Shown piece after piece: positions 44,093-54,631 of a stretch of 64,000 bases of DNA. Position 1 is the first letter of the stretch; each line of letters opens with the position of its first letter. The DNA is taken from NCBI RefSeq assembly GCF_900101075.1, contig NZ_FNFY01000001.1, positions 248,001 through 312,000 on the forward strand. Direction: 5' to 3'. Position numbers and translations under genes: made by a program. This stretch comes from Lacicoccus qingdaonensis. GTDB taxonomy: Bacteria > Bacillota > Bacilli > Staphylococcales > Salinicoccaceae. The notes beneath the pieces were generated by a model. It ran no database searches and was not told where the DNA came from. It saw only the letters and a list, made by a program, of their open reading frames with translations.

Positions 44093-44600
44093 AGATTATG
44101 TATCAGAAGTACCAAATTGGCCAAAAGACGGTGTGAGCTTTAAAGATATTACAACGATAATGGACAGCGGGGAAGCATATAAATATGCGACGGATCAGAT
44201 TGTCGACTTCGCGAGAGAAAAAGAAGCGGATGTCATCGTCGGACCCGAAGCCCGCGGGTTCATCATCGGTTGTCCAGTTGCTTACAGCATGGGCATAGGT
44301 TTTGCACCTGTCAGAAAAGACGGCAAGCTGCCGCGTGAAGTGATCAAGTATGAATACGATCTTGAGTACGGTTCAAATATACTGACAATGCACAAAGATG
44401 CGATCAAACCGGGACAGCGCGTGCTGATCACCGATGATCTGCTTGCTACCGGCGGCACGATCGTCGCGACGATCAAACTGATCGAAGAACTCGGCGGCAT
44501 AGTGGTGGGGATTGCATTTTTGATCGAACTGAAATACCTGAATGGCATGGAGAAATTGATGGATTATGATACCATATCATTAATCTCATATGATTCTTAA
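44082..44600 (+). CDS. apt: Adenine phosphoribosyltransferase
   Basis: A 172-residue salvage enzyme forming AMP from adenine and PRPP. The PRPP-binding motif is [13 protein letters not shown], and the flexible catalytic loop region is [20 protein letters not shown]. The start [20 protein letters not shown] is typical, and GGAGG precedes ATG 44082. Placement before rsh is conserved in Firmicutes and connects purine pools with alarmone synthesis. A terminator follows. Confidence 0.96.
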   Translation: MNLKDYVSEVPNWPKDGVSFKDITTIMDSGEAYKYATDQIVDFAREKEADVIVGPEARGFIIGCPVAYSMGIGFAPVRKDGKLPREVIKYEYDLEYGSNILTMHKDAIKPGQRVLITDDLLATGGTIVATIKLIEELGGIVVGIAFLIELKYLNGMEKLMDYDTISLISYDS

Positions 44601-44602
44601 GG

Positions 44603-44628
44603 AAAGTCTGTTAAATCAGGCTTTTTTT
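44603..44628 (+). terminator. Terminator after apt
   Basis: Stem AAAGTCTG (44603-44610) / CAGGCTTT (44617-44624) followed by T residues. Confidence 0.8.
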
Positions 44629-44702
44629 GTAGTATCATTTCTTTGTCTTAAAAATTGTAGTATGATAAATCTATCTATTTTATTGTTGAAGGTGGTGAGC
44701 CG

Positions 44703-46874
44703 ATGGGCAAAGAATATCCATATACAAAAGATGATGTGTTCAAAATGTGTGAAGCTTATTTGTCAGCCAATGATCTGAGTATGATCAAAAAAGCATACGG
44801 TCTGGCATTCGAGGCACATGACGGACAGTTTAGAAAAAGTGGATTGCCCTACATACTTCATCCAGTCCAGGTTGCAGGTATTCTGGCTGAACTGAAACTG
44901 GACGGACCGACGATCATTGCCGGCTTTCTGCACGACGTTGTAGAGGATACGGTTTATACGCACGATGACCTTGTGGAGATGTTCAACGAGGAAGTGGCCA
45001 TAATCGTCGACGGCGTGACGAAGCTTGAGAAGGTGAAGTACCGCTCCCAGCAGGAGCAGCAGGCGGAAAATCACCGTAAGCTGTTTGTCGCGATTGCGAA
45101 AGATATCCGGGTTATCCTTGTCAAACTTGCTGACAGGCTGCATAATATGCGGACTTTAAAAGCGATGCCGGAAGAAAAACAGTACAGGACCTCCCTTGAA
45201 ACATTGGAAATTTATGCACCGCTCGCTCATCGTCTCGGTATTTCAAGTATTAAATGGGAGCTTGAAGACACTGCGCTGCGGTATATTGAACCGAAACAAT
45301 ATTTCAAGATTGTCAGCATGATGAAAAAGAAGCGCAGCGAACGTGAAGAAGTCATCAATGAAGCGATCGACAAAATCGAGGCCGAAATGGGTAAGACGGG
45401 CATAGAGGGCTCGCTGTCAGGCAGGCCGAAACATATATACAGCATATATAAGAAAATGAAAAAGCAGAGCAAGCAGTTCGACCAGATTTTCGACCTGCTT
45501 GCGGTCCGGGTGCTCGTGGATAACATCAAGGACTGTTATGCCGTCCTCGGTGTCATCCACACGATTTGGAAGCCGCTGCCGGGACGATTTAAGGACTATA
45601 TTGCGATGCCGAAGCCGAATATGTATCAATCGCTCCATACGACAGTGGTAGGGCCGCAGGGGGACCCGCTTGAAATACAGATCAGGACGCATGAAATGCA
45701 TGAAATTGCCGAGCATGGGGTTGCTGCACACTGGGCTTACAAAGAAAACAAAGATGTTAAAGTCAAAGATTCGAGAATCAACTGGTTCAAAGACCTGGTG
45801 GATCAGGAAACATCATCTCCGGATGCCGAAGAATTCATGGAAGCATTAAAAACTGACCTGTTGAGTGATAAAGTATACGTGTTTACGCCGAACGGCGATG
45901 TTGTAGAACTGCCAAAAGGTGCCGTACCGATTGATTTCGCCTATCAGGTGCACTCTGAAGTCGGCAACCATATGATCGGTGCCAAAGTGAACGGTAAAAT
46001 TGTGACGATCGACCATAATCTTGAGACCGGGGATATTGTGGAAATCAGAACGAGCAAGCAGTCGTACGGACCGAGCCTCGACTGGCTGAAACTTGTCAAA
46101 TCGAGCAGCTCGAAAAATAAGATCAGATCATTTTTCAAAAAACAGGACAGGGCGAGCAATATCGAAAAAGGCCGGTTCAGTGTAGAAGCGGAAATTAAAA
46201 AGCGCGAATACAAACCTGACGATATACTGAAAGACAAATACATCGAACCCGTCCTTGACCGGTATAACCTGAATAACGAGGATGACCTTTTTGCCATGAT
46301 CGGTTTCGGCGGTGTGACCGCCCAGCAGGTTACCAACCGGCTGATGGAAAAATTCAAGGCAGCTGAGGGATCGACAGCAAACGATATTGAAGAAATCGAC
46401 CTGAGCCGCCATTATAAAGAGATATCGACAGAATCCGGCGTCTATGTCGAAGGCATGGATAATCTGCTGATCAACCTGTCCAAATGCTGCAACCCGATAC
46501 CGGGTGATGATATTACAGGATATATTACAAAAGGCCACGGTGTTAAAGTTCATGTATCGAACTGTCCGAACATCGTCAATGAAACCGAACGGATCATCGA
46601 CGTGGAATGGGTCAAGAATAAGAATAAAGACCGTAAATACCAGGCAGACGTCGAAATCAAAGGTTTTGACCGTACGGGGCTTGTCAATGAAATATTGAAT
46701 GTCATAGCAAGTACAAAATTCCCGATTACTCATGTGAATGCAAAGAGTGATGTAGATAAATATGCAAGAGTCAACATATCCGTGATGGTGCAGAATACAA
46801 CGGATCTGTATCGAATAGTGGATAAGATTAAACAACTGAAGGATATATACAGTGTGGAACGCGTATTTAAATGA
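44703..46874 (+). CDS. rsh: Bifunctional (p)ppGpp synthetase/hydrolase Rsh (RelA/SpoT)
   Basis: A 723-residue stringent-response enzyme that makes and degrades (p)ppGpp. The HD hydrolase domain ([22 protein letters not shown]) is intact. It is followed by the synthetase ([20 protein letters not shown]), a TGS domain ([20 protein letters not shown]), a conserved-cysteine region ([18 protein letters not shown]) and a C-terminal ACT domain. GGTGGTGAG precedes ATG 44703. All catalytic regions are present, so both activities are expected. It is followed by dtd after 9 bases. Confidence 0.96.
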   Translation: MGKEYPYTKDDVFKMCEAYLSANDLSMIKKAYGLAFEAHDGQFRKSGLPYILHPVQVAGILAELKLDGPTIIAGFLHDVVEDTVYTHDDLVEMFNEEVAIIVDGVTKLEKVKYRSQQEQQAENHRKLFVAIAKDIRVILVKLADRLHNMRTLKAMPEEKQYRTSLETLEIYAPLAHRLGISSIKWELEDTALRYIEPKQYFKIVSMMKKKRSEREEVINEAIDKIEAEMGKTGIEGSLSGRPKHIYSIYKKMKKQSKQFDQIFDLLAVRVLVDNIKDCYAVLGVIHTIWKPLPGRFKDYIAMPKPNMYQSLHTTVVGPQGDPLEIQIRTHEMHEIAEHGVAAHWAYKENKDVKVKDSRINWFKDLVDQETSSPDAEEFMEALKTDLLSDKVYVFTPNGDVVELPKGAVPIDFAYQVHSEVGNHMIGAKVNGKIVTIDHNLETGDIVEIRTSKQSYGPSLDWLKLVKSSSSKNKIRSFFKKQDRASNIEKGRFSVEAEIKKREYKPDDILKDKYIEPVLDRYNLNNEDDLFAMIGFGGVTAQQVTNRLMEKFKAAEGSTANDIEEIDLSRHYKEISTESGVYVEGMDNLLINLSKCCNPIPGDDITGYITKGHGVKVHVSNCPNIVNETERIIDVEWVKNKNKDRKYQADVEIKGFDRTGLVNEILNVIASTKFPITHVNAKSDVDKYARVNISVMVQNTTDLYRIVDKIKQLKDIYSVERVFK

Positions 46875-46883
46875 GGTGAAAAA

Positions 46884-47336
46884 ATGAGAGTCGTTTTACA
46901 GAAAGTTTCCGATGCAAGAGTTGTAAAAAATGATTTGTTCAATGAAATCAATCATGGTTATTTATTGCTGGTAGGGGTAAGTGAAGACTCCACTTCTGAA
47001 GATGCAAGAAAACTGGCAGAAAAGATAGCCAAATCAAGGAATTTTGAAGACAAAGACGGCAAAATCAACTTGTCGATCAATGATGTCAATGGTGAAATTT
47101 TGAGCATTTCGCAGTTTACACTGTATGCTGATACTAAAAAGGGGAACCGTCCGAGTTTTATACAAGCTGCAAAAAGTGAGAAAGCACTCGCGCTGTACAA
47201 AGAATTCAACGAAGTGCTCAGTTCTTTCGGTATAACCGTCAAAGAAGGTTTCTTCGGTGAGCATATGAATGTACAAATTAATAATGACGGACCGATTACA
47301 ATCATTTATGAAGCCAGGGACGGAAAAGTTATCTGA
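46884..47336 (+). CDS. dtd: D-aminoacyl-tRNA deacylase
   Basis: A 150-residue proofreading enzyme that strips D-amino acids from tRNA. The family motifs SQFTLYADTKKGNRPSF and the C-terminal cross-subunit motif (NDGPITIIYEAR, with Gly-Pro) are present, as is the N-terminus MRVVLQKVSDARV. GAGGTG precedes ATG. Its stop overlaps the lytH start by one base. The order rsh-dtd-lytH is that of staphylococci. Confidence 0.95.
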   Translation: MRVVLQKVSDARVVKNDLFNEINHGYLLLVGVSEDSTSEDARKLAEKIAKSRNFEDKDGKINLSINDVNGEILSISQFTLYADTKKGNRPSFIQAAKSEKALALYKEFNEVLSSFGITVKEGFFGEHMNVQINNDGPITIIYEARDGKVI

Positions 47337-48076
47337 TGAATATGTTCAAAAGATGGATGAAACAGGCATTCGAATCAACATTGAAATTTTTAAAATATAG
47401 AAAATCATTTTATATGATCCCGTTATTTTTCATGACCATGGCTGTCTTAATCGTTTCAGTTTTATATTTTCTATTCCAGACAGACATTTTCAGTGATGAA
47501 CCAGAGGAAGAGACGGAATCCATCGTCATCGACTTCGATCAGGGTTCAGAAGTCTCTTTTAACGGTGAAACGATCGTCATCGATCCGGGCCATGGCGGAA
47601 AAGATCCGGGGGCGCCGAGTGTGTCGGGTAAGACGGAAGCGGAGATTGTTTATTCCGTTGCTGAAAAAACTGCAGACATTCTGGAGAGTAACGGGGCAAA
47701 TGTAGAGTTTACGAGAGGCCAGGATGAATTTGCCTCACTGGATGAACGGAAGGCTGACGGCGATCTGTTCATCAGCCTGCACAGCGATGCCATGGAAGAC
47801 CCCTCGATTACCGGCTTCACCACTTTCTATACTTATGATAATCAGAAGGAATTCGCGGAGACCATGAATGATGCGCTCGATAAATATTCCAATTTCCGCA
47901 ACCGCGGGACGAACCAGTCCAACTATCAGGTCACATGGCAGCTGGATTATCCGGCGACTCTGATAGAACTTGGTTATTTGAGCAACGAAATAGATGACAG
48001 AATGCTGTCGTCAGAAGAGTATCAGGACTTGATGGCGCAGGCGATATCCGAAGGCATTTATAACTATTTAAATTGA
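47336..48076 (+). CDS. lytH: N-acetylmuramoyl-L-alanine amidase/hydrolase LytH, short form
   Basis: A 246-residue membrane-anchored peptidoglycan amidase (Amidase_3) that trims uncrosslinked strands to control cell-wall growth sites. One N-terminal helix (residues about 25-45) is followed by an acidic linker and the catalytic domain. Zinc ligands and catalytic residues are seen in IDPGHGGKDPGA, TEAEIVYSVA, FISLHSDAM and ATLIELGYLSN. The S. aureus protein is about 290 residues with an SH3 domain between anchor and enzyme; here the linker is too short for it. It overlaps dtd by one base. Confidence 0.9.
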   Translation: MNMFKRWMKQAFESTLKFLKYRKSFYMIPLFFMTMAVLIVSVLYFLFQTDIFSDEPEEETESIVIDFDQGSEVSFNGETIVIDPGHGGKDPGAPSVSGKTEAEIVYSVAEKTADILESNGANVEFTRGQDEFASLDERKADGDLFISLHSDAMEDPSITGFTTFYTYDNQKEFAETMNDALDKYSNFRNRGTNQSNYQVTWQLDYPATLIELGYLSNEIDDRMLSSEEYQDLMAQAISEGIYNYLN

Positions 48077-48081
48077 ATCTC

Positions 48082-48110
48082 TTGACTTTGAATAGTGGAA
48101 TGACTATCAT
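48082..48110 (+). promoter_or_regulatory. Promoter of the hisS-aspS operon
   Basis: TTGACT (48082-48087) and TATCAT (48105-48110), 17 bases apart, upstream of the T-box leader. Confidence 0.75.
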
Positions 48111-48116
48111 AAAAAT

Positions 48117-48360
48117 GAATATGAATGAAATCTGATTTATCCAAAGAGAATATATCATAACGGGTCACAGAGAGTTTACGGCTGCTGAAAGTAAACACCT
48201 TTAAAATATATTTGCTGACACTTTGGAGAGGATCCTGATAATATCAGGCGGTGGCAATCGTTATCATGCTAAAGGATTATTTCTTGATGAAATAGTCAAA
48301 TTAGGGTGGCAACACGACGATTTCGTCCCTTATACCGAGCAGGTATAAGGGGCTTTTTTT
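48117..48360 (+). ncRNA. T-box leader of hisS-aspS
   Basis: A tRNA-sensing leader. The T-box sequence is AGGGTGGCAACACG (48303-48316). The Stem I distal region is around AGAGAGTTTACGGCTGCTGA. The terminator stem CCCTTATACC/GGTATAAGGG (48327-48336 with 48342-48351) with TTTTTTT competes with the antiterminator. The likely specifier region reads GACAC (48217-48221), holding overlapping codons for Asp (GAC) and His (CAC), the two amino acids used by the operon. Uncharged cognate tRNA would allow read-through. Confidence 0.9.
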
Positions 48361-48381
48361 ATTTTATAAGGAGTGAATATT

Positions 48382-49641
48382 ATGATTCAGATACCAAGAG
48401 GTACACAGGATATTCTGCCCGGGGAAAGTTATAAATGGCAGATCATAGAAGACAGACTGAGAGAAATTGCGGCAAATTATAATTATCATGAATTGAGAAC
48501 ACCGATTTTCGAAGCGACTGAATTGTTTGAAAGAGGTGTCGGCGGTTCAACGGATATCGTCAATAAGGAAATGTATACTTTTGAAGACAAGGGCGGCCGC
48601 AGTATGACTTTAAGGCCTGAAGGGACGGCACCGGTTGTCAGAAGCTACATTGAAAATAAAATGCAGCATGATGTGAACCAGCCTATAAAAGTATTTTATA
48701 AAGAACCGATGTTCAGATATGAAAGAAGACAGAAAGGCAGATACCGTCAGTTTGTGCAGTTCGGCATCGAGGCAATCGGTGTCGAAAATCCTCTGATCGA
48801 CGTGGAAGTATTGAGTATGCTGATGCATATATACCAGTCATTCGGTTTGAAAAACCTGAAACTTTACATTAATTCTATCGGTGACCATGAGAGCCGGAAA
48901 GCATATAACGATGCGCTGGTCGAACACTTCAGACCACGTATTGATGAGTTCTGTTCAGACTGTCAAAACAGAATCAATACGAATCCTATGCGGATCCTCG
49001 ACTGTAAAAAAGACAGAGACCATGAACTGATTAAAAATGCACCCGTCATCTATAACTTCTTAAATGATGAGTCCAAAGAGTATTTTGAAACTGTGAAAGA
49101 AAAACTGACTGAAATCGGTATTGATTACGAAGTTGATTATAATCTCGTCAGAGGACTGGATTATTATACCCACACAGCATTCGAGCTGATGAGTGATGCA
49201 GAAGGCTTCGGTGCGATTACAACGCTGTCGGGCGGCGGCAGATACAATGGTCTGCTCGAACTGCTTGACGGACCGAAAGAAACCGGCATCGGTTTCGGCA
49301 TGAGCATTGAGCGTCTGCTCCTGGCGCTCGAAGCTGAAGGTATCGAATTGGAACAGCCTGAAGGCATCGGCCTCTATGTCTGTACGCTTGATGATAATTC
49401 ATTCAATAAGGCGGGTACTTTATTGCATGAACTGAGAACCTCAGGCATCAGTGCGGATATGGATTACAAGCAGAGGAAACTGAAAGCACAGATGAAAGAT
49501 GCGGACAGAAAAAGAGCGCAGTTTGTAATCGTGCTCGGCGAACAGGAGTTTGAAACTGGCAAAGTCGAACTTAAAAATATGAAAAACGGTGAAACACAGA
49601 ACGTTCAGCTTGATGAACTAGTAAACTATCTGGAGGATTAA
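48382..49641 (+). CDS. hisS: Histidyl-tRNA synthetase
   Basis: A 419-residue class II synthetase charging tRNA-His. Motif 1 and the start [15 protein letters not shown], motif 2 [20 protein letters not shown] (in part: [17 protein letters not shown]), the His-specific LVRGLDYYT and motif 3 [13 protein letters not shown] are all present. ATG 48382 has GGAGTG at proper spacing; the ATG at 48373 overlaps it. It is regulated by the T-box leader and co-transcribed with aspS 2 bases downstream. Confidence 0.96.
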   Translation: MIQIPRGTQDILPGESYKWQIIEDRLREIAANYNYHELRTPIFEATELFERGVGGSTDIVNKEMYTFEDKGGRSMTLRPEGTAPVVRSYIENKMQHDVNQPIKVFYKEPMFRYERRQKGRYRQFVQFGIEAIGVENPLIDVEVLSMLMHIYQSFGLKNLKLYINSIGDHESRKAYNDALVEHFRPRIDEFCSDCQNRINTNPMRILDCKKDRDHELIKNAPVIYNFLNDESKEYFETVKEKLTEIGIDYEVDYNLVRGLDYYTHTAFELMSDAEGFGAITTLSGGGRYNGLLELLDGPKETGIGFGMSIERLLLALEAEGIELEQPEGIGLYVCTLDDNSFNKAGTLLHELRTSGISADMDYKQRKLKAQMKDADRKRAQFVIVLGEQEFETGKVELKNMKNGETQNVQLDELVNYLED

Positions 49642-49643
49642 TA

Positions 49644-51404
49644 ATGACAAGAATATTTGTATCCGAAGTAATAGAAAAAGACATAAACGAGTCAATCCAT
49701 CTGTCCGGCTGGGTTCAGAGACGTCGTGATCTGGGCGGACTGATCTTCATCGATCTGCGTGACCGCACCGGCATCATTCAAATCGTTTTTAATCCTGAAG
49801 TATCCGAAAAAGCGTTGAACATTGCGGAAGATGTCCGCAGTGAGTTCGTCATCGATGTGAAAGGTACGATTGCACAGCGGGATGAGTCACAGGTCAACCA
49901 TAATATTGAAACAGGAAAAATTGAAATCATCGTTGAAGATATTGAAGTCATTTCGAAAGCGAAAACTCCGCCTTTCCACATTCAGGATGAAACGGTGACG
50001 GAAGATGTCAGATTGAAATACAGATATTTGGACTTGAGACGTCCAAAGCTTCAAAATACTTTGAAGCTGCGCCACCAGCTCAAGCAGAGTGTCCATTCGT
50101 TTCTGGGACATGAAGGTTTCATAGATGTGGAAACGCCGGTATTGTCCAAATCGACACCTGAAGGTGCGAGGGACTATCTTGTACCTTCACGGGTGCATGA
50201 GGGGGAATTCTTTGCGCTCCCTCAGTCCCCTCAAATCTATAAGCAGCTGTTAATGCTGTCTGGCATGGAGAAGTATTATCAGATTGTGAAGTGTTTCAGG
50301 GATGAGGACCTGCGTGCCGACAGACAGCCGGAATTCACACAGATTGATATTGAACAGTCATTCGTCGATCAGGAAGACATCATGGCACTGAATGAAAGAT
50401 TGATCACACAGGTGATGAAAGATATTAAAGGCATGGACATCACTGCACCGTTCCCGAGAATCACATATGATGACGCGATGGCCAAATACGGTGTCGATAA
50501 GCCGGATACACGTTTTGACCTGCATCTTCAGGACATAACTGAATTCAGTAAATCAGTCGACTTCAAAGTGTTCAAGTCTACTGCCGAAAGCGGAGGCCTT
50601 GTCAATGCAATCGTTGTGCCGGATCAGGCGGATGCCTACTCAAGAAAAGATATCGATAAGCTTGAGAGCTTTGTCAAAATCCACGGTGCTAAAGGATTGG
50701 CATGGATGAAGTCCACCGACGAAGGTTTTTCTGGCCCGATTGCCAAATTTTTCGATGATGATAAACAGGATGAACTGAAGCATTTGATGAACATCAATGA
50801 CAATGATCTTGTACTGTTTGTTGCCGATAAGAAAAAAGTGGTGCATGCATCACTCGGAAATCTTAGAAACAAACTTGCCAAAGATCTGGGTCTGATTGAT
50901 AAAAACCAGTACAACTTCCTCTGGGTCACTGACTGGCCGTTATTTGAATATGATGAAGAGGAAGACAGGTACTCGGCTGCACACCATCCGTTCACGTCAC
51001 CTAAAAAAGAGGATGAAGATAAACTGGAAACCGCCCCTGAAGAAGTCAGGGCAAATGCATACGACATCGTACTGAACGGCTACGAACTCGGCGGCGGTTC
51101 AATACGTATCCACGATAAGGAACTTCAGGAAAGAATGTTCAGAGCACTCGGATTTACCGATCAGGAAAGAGACGAGCAGTTCGGCTTCCTCCTTGAGGCG
51201 TTCACATACGGCGCTCCGCCGCACGGCGGCATCGCCTACGGTTTTGACCGTTTCGTCATGCTCCTTGCAGGAACGGATAACATCAGGGACGTCATCGCTT
51301 TCCCTAAAACGGCAAGCGCAAGTGACCTGATGATGAACGCACCGTCTCCAGTATCAGAGGACCAGCTGAAAGAACTGCACATCGATATGGATATAGAAGA
51401 ATAA
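49644..51404 (+). CDS. aspS: Aspartyl-tRNA synthetase (bacterial type)
   Basis: A 586-residue class II synthetase. The N-terminal OB anticodon-binding domain has the [20 protein letters not shown] signature. The catalytic core has [12 protein letters not shown], motif 2 [18 protein letters not shown] and motif 3 [16 protein letters not shown] insertion domain (about residues 300-420) marks the bacterial type. No Glu/Gln-amidotransferase gene is close, so whether the enzyme is discriminating cannot be judged here. It shares the T-box operon with hisS and ends in a terminator. Confidence 0.96.
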   Translation: MTRIFVSEVIEKDINESIHLSGWVQRRRDLGGLIFIDLRDRTGIIQIVFNPEVSEKALNIAEDVRSEFVIDVKGTIAQRDESQVNHNIETGKIEIIVEDIEVISKAKTPPFHIQDETVTEDVRLKYRYLDLRRPKLQNTLKLRHQLKQSVHSFLGHEGFIDVETPVLSKSTPEGARDYLVPSRVHEGEFFALPQSPQIYKQLLMLSGMEKYYQIVKCFRDEDLRADRQPEFTQIDIEQSFVDQEDIMALNERLITQVMKDIKGMDITAPFPRITYDDAMAKYGVDKPDTRFDLHLQDITEFSKSVDFKVFKSTAESGGLVNAIVVPDQADAYSRKDIDKLESFVKIHGAKGLAWMKSTDEGFSGPIAKFFDDDKQDELKHLMNINDNDLVLFVADKKKVVHASLGNLRNKLAKDLGLIDKNQYNFLWVTDWPLFEYDEEEDRYSAAHHPFTSPKKEDEDKLETAPEEVRANAYDIVLNGYELGGGSIRIHDKELQERMFRALGFTDQERDEQFGFLLEAFTYGAPPHGGIAYGFDRFVMLLAGTDNIRDVIAFPKTASASDLMMNAPSPVSEDQLKELHIDMDIEE

Positions 51405-51413
51405 TTGAAGCGG

Positions 51414-51446
51414 ACTGCCCATTCACATAGGATGGGCAGTTTTTTA
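51414..51446 (+). terminator. Terminator of the hisS-aspS operon
   Basis: ACTGCCCATTC (51414-51424) pairs with GGATGGGCAGT (51430-51440, one G-T pair), then TTTTTTATT. Confidence 0.88.
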
Positions 51447-51453
51447 TTTGAAG

Positions 51454-51657
51454 TAGGGTGCGGGCGGTGATGCTGTGTGCAGACAGGACGAAAAATGGCG
51501 GCAACTGCACACAGGATGACATAAAACGTTTAGATGGGATGAAAAACTCAGTTATCTTCACACAAGCGGGGATAAAATGTGCAGTTGGCATTAAAAATGA
51601 GGCTGACTGCACACGAAAAGACATCAATTGTGCAGATAGTTTAAAAACCACCTTTTT
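51454..51657. repeat. Array of four 51-bp hairpin repeat units
   Basis: Units begin at 51454, 51505, 51556 and 51607, each 51 bases. Inverted arms TGTGCAG and CTGCACA (or CTTCACA) alternate: 51476, 51505, 51556, 51578, 51607, 51629. The repeat shows A-rich and GG-rich spacers (GATAAAA, AAAAATGAGG). Because 51 is a multiple of 3, both strands stay open and give spurious reading frames. The array ends in TTTTTTT. It fills most of the 360-base gap between aspS and the yciI gene. Confidence 0.8.
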
Positions 51658-51765
51658 TTGAACAGCATCATTTATTTTGACATTTGAATGTATACTCAGC
51701 CGACAGTTCCGTTTTAAATATCTGAATAGTTTGATATTATTAAAGTGAAATGGGGGGAAATTGAT

Positions 51766-52038
51766 ATGAAATATTTTGCGGTATTTTTGCCGATGATGGA
51801 TGAACAGAAATCGAAGGATTACAGGGAGGAACATTTAAATTTTCTGGAAGACTTGAGAAGTAATGACACCGTCATAATGAACGGCAGGTTTACTGACGGG
51901 GCAGGGGGCCTGGTGATATATAAAGGCAATGACCAGGATGAAATCAAAGCGCTGGTGGAGCAGGATCCATACATTATAAACGGCGCGCGCTACTATGAAA
52001 TGCATGAATGGGACATGGTGTCCAACTACAATATTTAG
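51766..52038 (+). CDS. YciI family protein
   Basis: A 90-residue ferredoxin-like-fold protein of the YciI/YCII superfamily. The family His is in REEHLNFLEDL and the Asp in MNGRFTDGAGGLVIYKG, a proposed catalytic pair. The C-terminus INGARYYEMHEWDMV is typical. The cellular role of most members is unknown. ATG 51766 follows GGGGGG; the frame open from 51745 is not needed. It lies 10 bases before a beta-hydroxyacid dehydrogenase gene and is probably co-transcribed with it. Confidence 0.87.
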   Translation: MKYFAVFLPMMDEQKSKDYREEHLNFLEDLRSNDTVIMNGRFTDGAGGLVIYKGNDQDEIKALVEQDPYIINGARYYEMHEWDMVSNYNI

Positions 52039-52048
52039 GAGTGATTCT

Positions 52049-52930
52049 ATGAATATCGGGTTCATCGGTCTTGGAATAATGGGAAAACCAATGAGTGTCA
52101 ATCTGTTAAAGAATAAGCAGAATGTATATATCAGCAGTTCAAATGATGATACCAATGACGAACTGGCAAATTACGGCGCGCATGTCATGGCGGATTACGA
52201 AGAAGTGGCAGAGCAGTCGGATGTGATCATCTTAATGCTGCCGGATTCTAAAGAGGTGCTTGAAGTGGTGATCGGCAGCAGATTGTATAAAAAGTTCAAT
52301 CCCGGCACAATTGTCATCGACATGAGTTCCATCAACCCTGAAACCAGCAGGGAAGTCTTCAATGTCATCAACGAGGAAGGTCATCAGTATATCGATGCTC
52401 CCGTAAGCGGCGGCGAAGAAAAAGCGAAGGACGGCACACTTTCAATAATGGCAGGCGGAGACCGGGATACTCTCATTGAAATAAAACCGATATTGGAATA
52501 TATGGGTGCAAGCATCGTACATACGGGGCCCGTTGGTTCCGGCAACTCGGTGAAGCTGGTCAACCAGGTGATAGTCGCAAATAATATTATTGCACTGTCA
52601 GAAGGGATTGCGCTTGCAAAGGAACTGGACCTCGATCTGGAGACAGTCTATCATGCAATCAGCGGAGGACTTGCAGGCAGTACCGTAATGGAGACCAAAT
52701 TCAAGAAGATGGATGAAGAAGAGTACAACCCGGGTTTTAAAATGAAGCTGCATATGAAAGATCTGAACAATGCCTTTGAAAGTGTGGATGGAGATTTTAC
52801 GAGAAATCTTCCGATCACCAGCCGGATGAAAGAGATCATGGATGGATTACTGAAAGATGACAGTGTCGGTGAAGAGGATCACAGTGCACTGTACAGGCAT
52901 TACACCAATAAAAAAGACCGCAGACAGTAA
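52049..52930 (+). CDS. NAD(P)-dependent beta-hydroxyacid dehydrogenase
   Basis: A 293-residue oxidoreductase of the 3-hydroxyisobutyrate/tartronate-semialdehyde reductase family. The cofactor loop is IGFIGLGIMGKPMSVNL, the substrate-binding motif IDAPVSGGEEKAKDGTL, and the catalytic Lys lies in GSGNSVKLVNQ. ATG 52049 has AGGAGTG upstream, and the earlier frame is not coding. The substrate could be 3-hydroxyisobutyrate, tartronate semialdehyde or succinic semialdehyde. The GlcDF system at 6-9 kb makes a C2/C3 acid link possible but unproven. Confidence 0.88.
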   Translation: MNIGFIGLGIMGKPMSVNLLKNKQNVYISSSNDDTNDELANYGAHVMADYEEVAEQSDVIILMLPDSKEVLEVVIGSRLYKKFNPGTIVIDMSSINPETSREVFNVINEEGHQYIDAPVSGGEEKAKDGTLSIMAGGDRDTLIEIKPILEYMGASIVHTGPVGSGNSVKLVNQVIVANNIIALSEGIALAKELDLDLETVYHAISGGLAGSTVMETKFKKMDEEEYNPGFKMKLHMKDLNNAFESVDGDFTRNLPITSRMKEIMDGLLKDDSVGEEDHSALYRHYTNKKDRRQ

Positions 52931-52951
52931 AATTGTCTGCAGTCTTTATTT

Positions 52952-54631
52952 TTACCAGAGCTTGAAGCCTTTTGCATCTGGTATATTTTCGGTGAACATC
53001 TGCGTAATCGGTACGGTATAGGCGATCAGCAGAAGGAATACCGTAATGATGATGAGGACTCTCCAGTTTTCGACCCATTTGGTGGTCGGTACACTCTGGT
53101 CCATCATCGGTGCGACCGGGAATTCCTCGACCTCTGCAGTTTTAGGACCGGTCATGAGCTGGATGAACAGGATGACTGCGATGATGATGGCGACGAACAA
53201 AAATGTGCCGCCGACCGCCTGCATAATCTGATAAGTGATCCACTCCTGTGCAATATCCGCTCCGCCGTATTCTGAGAATGTCGAACGTCTCGGTGCGCCT
53301 CTCAGACCTGCAAAGTGCATCGCGGCTGACATCAGACCCATTCCGAACGTCCAGGTATAGCCGAGATAGAGACCCATATTATTCAGCTGCTTTGTAATTT
53401 TACGACCTGTAATATGCGGGAGCAGGAACATCATGATACCGAAGTATGTCAATATGACCGGTGCACCTACGGTGATATGGAAGTGTCCGACAACCCAGAT
53501 GGTGTTATGGACCAGCTGGTTCATCTGACCCGACGCATTGATGATACCGCCGATTCCGCCCGGGATGAAGAACAGCATGCCGAGAAACGGCAGTACAAAT
53601 CTGGCATCTGTCCATGGCAGTTTTTTAAACCAGTCGAGCAGTCCCGTCGCCCCGAGTTTACGACCGTGTGTTTCAAATACTGCGAATAGACTGAACGCCG
53701 TCATCAGTGAAGGCACAATAACCGCGAATGTCAGTACAACCTGCAGTCCTTTCCAAAATGCATCAATACCCGGTTCGGTCAACTGGTGGTGTATACCGAC
53801 TGGAATACTGAAGAATAAAAACAGTACAAAGCTCATACGCGCAAGATTATCTGAAAATCCTTTCGTACCGAGCACTTTCGGAATGACGACATACCATGAC
53901 ATATAAGCAGGCAGCAGCCAGAAATATACGAGGGCATGACCGAACATCCAGAAAAGTGTACGGCTCAGGGAAACATTGATTGTCTCCACTATGCCGAGAG
54001 ACCACGGAATGTACTGGAAGATGACCGACAATGAAACACCGATTGTACATACGAGCCACATGACGTTGTTGACTGATGCCATAAAACTGAGAAGCGGTGT
54101 CTTATGTCCTTTGAATTCACGTCTCCATCTGAAGTAGCGCATCAGCTGTCCGATAACGGAAAACCATGTCCCGATGATGATGACAGCAAGCGCTATATAA
54201 TAGAACGCATGTGCCTGCAGCGGCGCATAAAACGTATAAAGTACAGATGCTTCATTGGTCGCAATCATGGCAGCAGCAACCAGAGTTCCTGCTGACATCA
54301 GCCAGAAACCGATCCAGCCGAGTAATCTTTCCCTGTCGTTGAATGCACCTGCCGAGCGTGACAACGATGCAATCTGGAAGCCCATGATAAAGAAGAAAGT
54401 CAGTACAAGAGCAAGAATGACGCCGTGCAAAGTAAGAAGCTGATAATAGCCGATGCCAAAAGGCAGTTCGAACATGCCGGCTCTGATGAATGTCTGGAGC
54501 ATGCCCGCAGATCCGCCGATGAGCAATGCGATAATGACCCAGATCATATTTGCCAAAACTAATTTGCCGTCTTTTTTATCCACCCTGTTGTTGAGTGAAA
54601 AAAGCTGGTCTGGATGTATATTTCTACTCAT
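52952..54631 (-). CDS. ba3-type cytochrome c oxidase subunit I
   Basis: A 559-residue heme-copper oxidase subunit with about thirteen helices, reducing oxygen to water and pumping protons. Low-spin heme and CuB ligands lie in LLTLHGVILALVLTF, FGHALVYFWLLPAYM and WVVGHFHITVGAPV. The sequence type is the B-family ba3/b(o/a)3 oxidase, not the aa3 quinol oxidase. ATG 54631 overlaps the subunit II stop by 8 bases; the GTG at 54643 falls in the GGAGG site. The last gene of the minus-strand operon. Confidence 0.93.
   Translation of the reverse strand: MSRNIHPDQLFSLNNRVDKKDGKLVLANMIWVIIALLIGGSAGMLQTFIRAGMFELPFGIGYYQLLTLHGVILALVLTFFFIMGFQIASLSRSAGAFNDRERLLGWIGFWLMSAGTLVAAAMIATNEASVLYTFYAPLQAHAFYYIALAVIIIGTWFSVIGQLMRYFRWRREFKGHKTPLLSFMASVNNVMWLVCTIGVSLSVIFQYIPWSLGIVETINVSLSRTLFWMFGHALVYFWLLPAYMSWYVVIPKVLGTKGFSDNLARMSFVLFLFFSIPVGIHHQLTEPGIDAFWKGLQVVLTFAVIVPSLMTAFSLFAVFETHGRKLGATGLLDWFKKLPWTDARFVLPFLGMLFFIPGGIGGIINASGQMNQLVHNTIWVVGHFHITVGAPVILTYFGIMMFLLPHITGRKITKQLNNMGLYLGYTWTFGMGLMSAAMHFAGLRGAPRRSTFSEYGGADIAQEWITYQIMQAVGGTFLFVAIIIAVILFIQLMTGPKTAEVEEFPVAPMMDQSVPTTKWVENWRVLIIITVFLLLIAYTVPITQMFTENIPDAKGFKLW

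Noticed and set aside
46128-46835. 235-codon minus-strand frame
   Set aside because: It is antisense to the conserved C-terminal half of rsh, with no start signal.
51458-51661. 67-codon open frame on the plus strand with a 17-residue periodic sequence
   Set aside because: It lies wholly within the 51-bp repeat array; the period being a multiple of three keeps frames open on both strands. There is no ribosome binding site.
51304-51834. 176-codon open frame on the minus strand
   Set aside because: It covers the end of aspS, the repeat array and the start of yciI antisense; its length is a by-product of the repeat.
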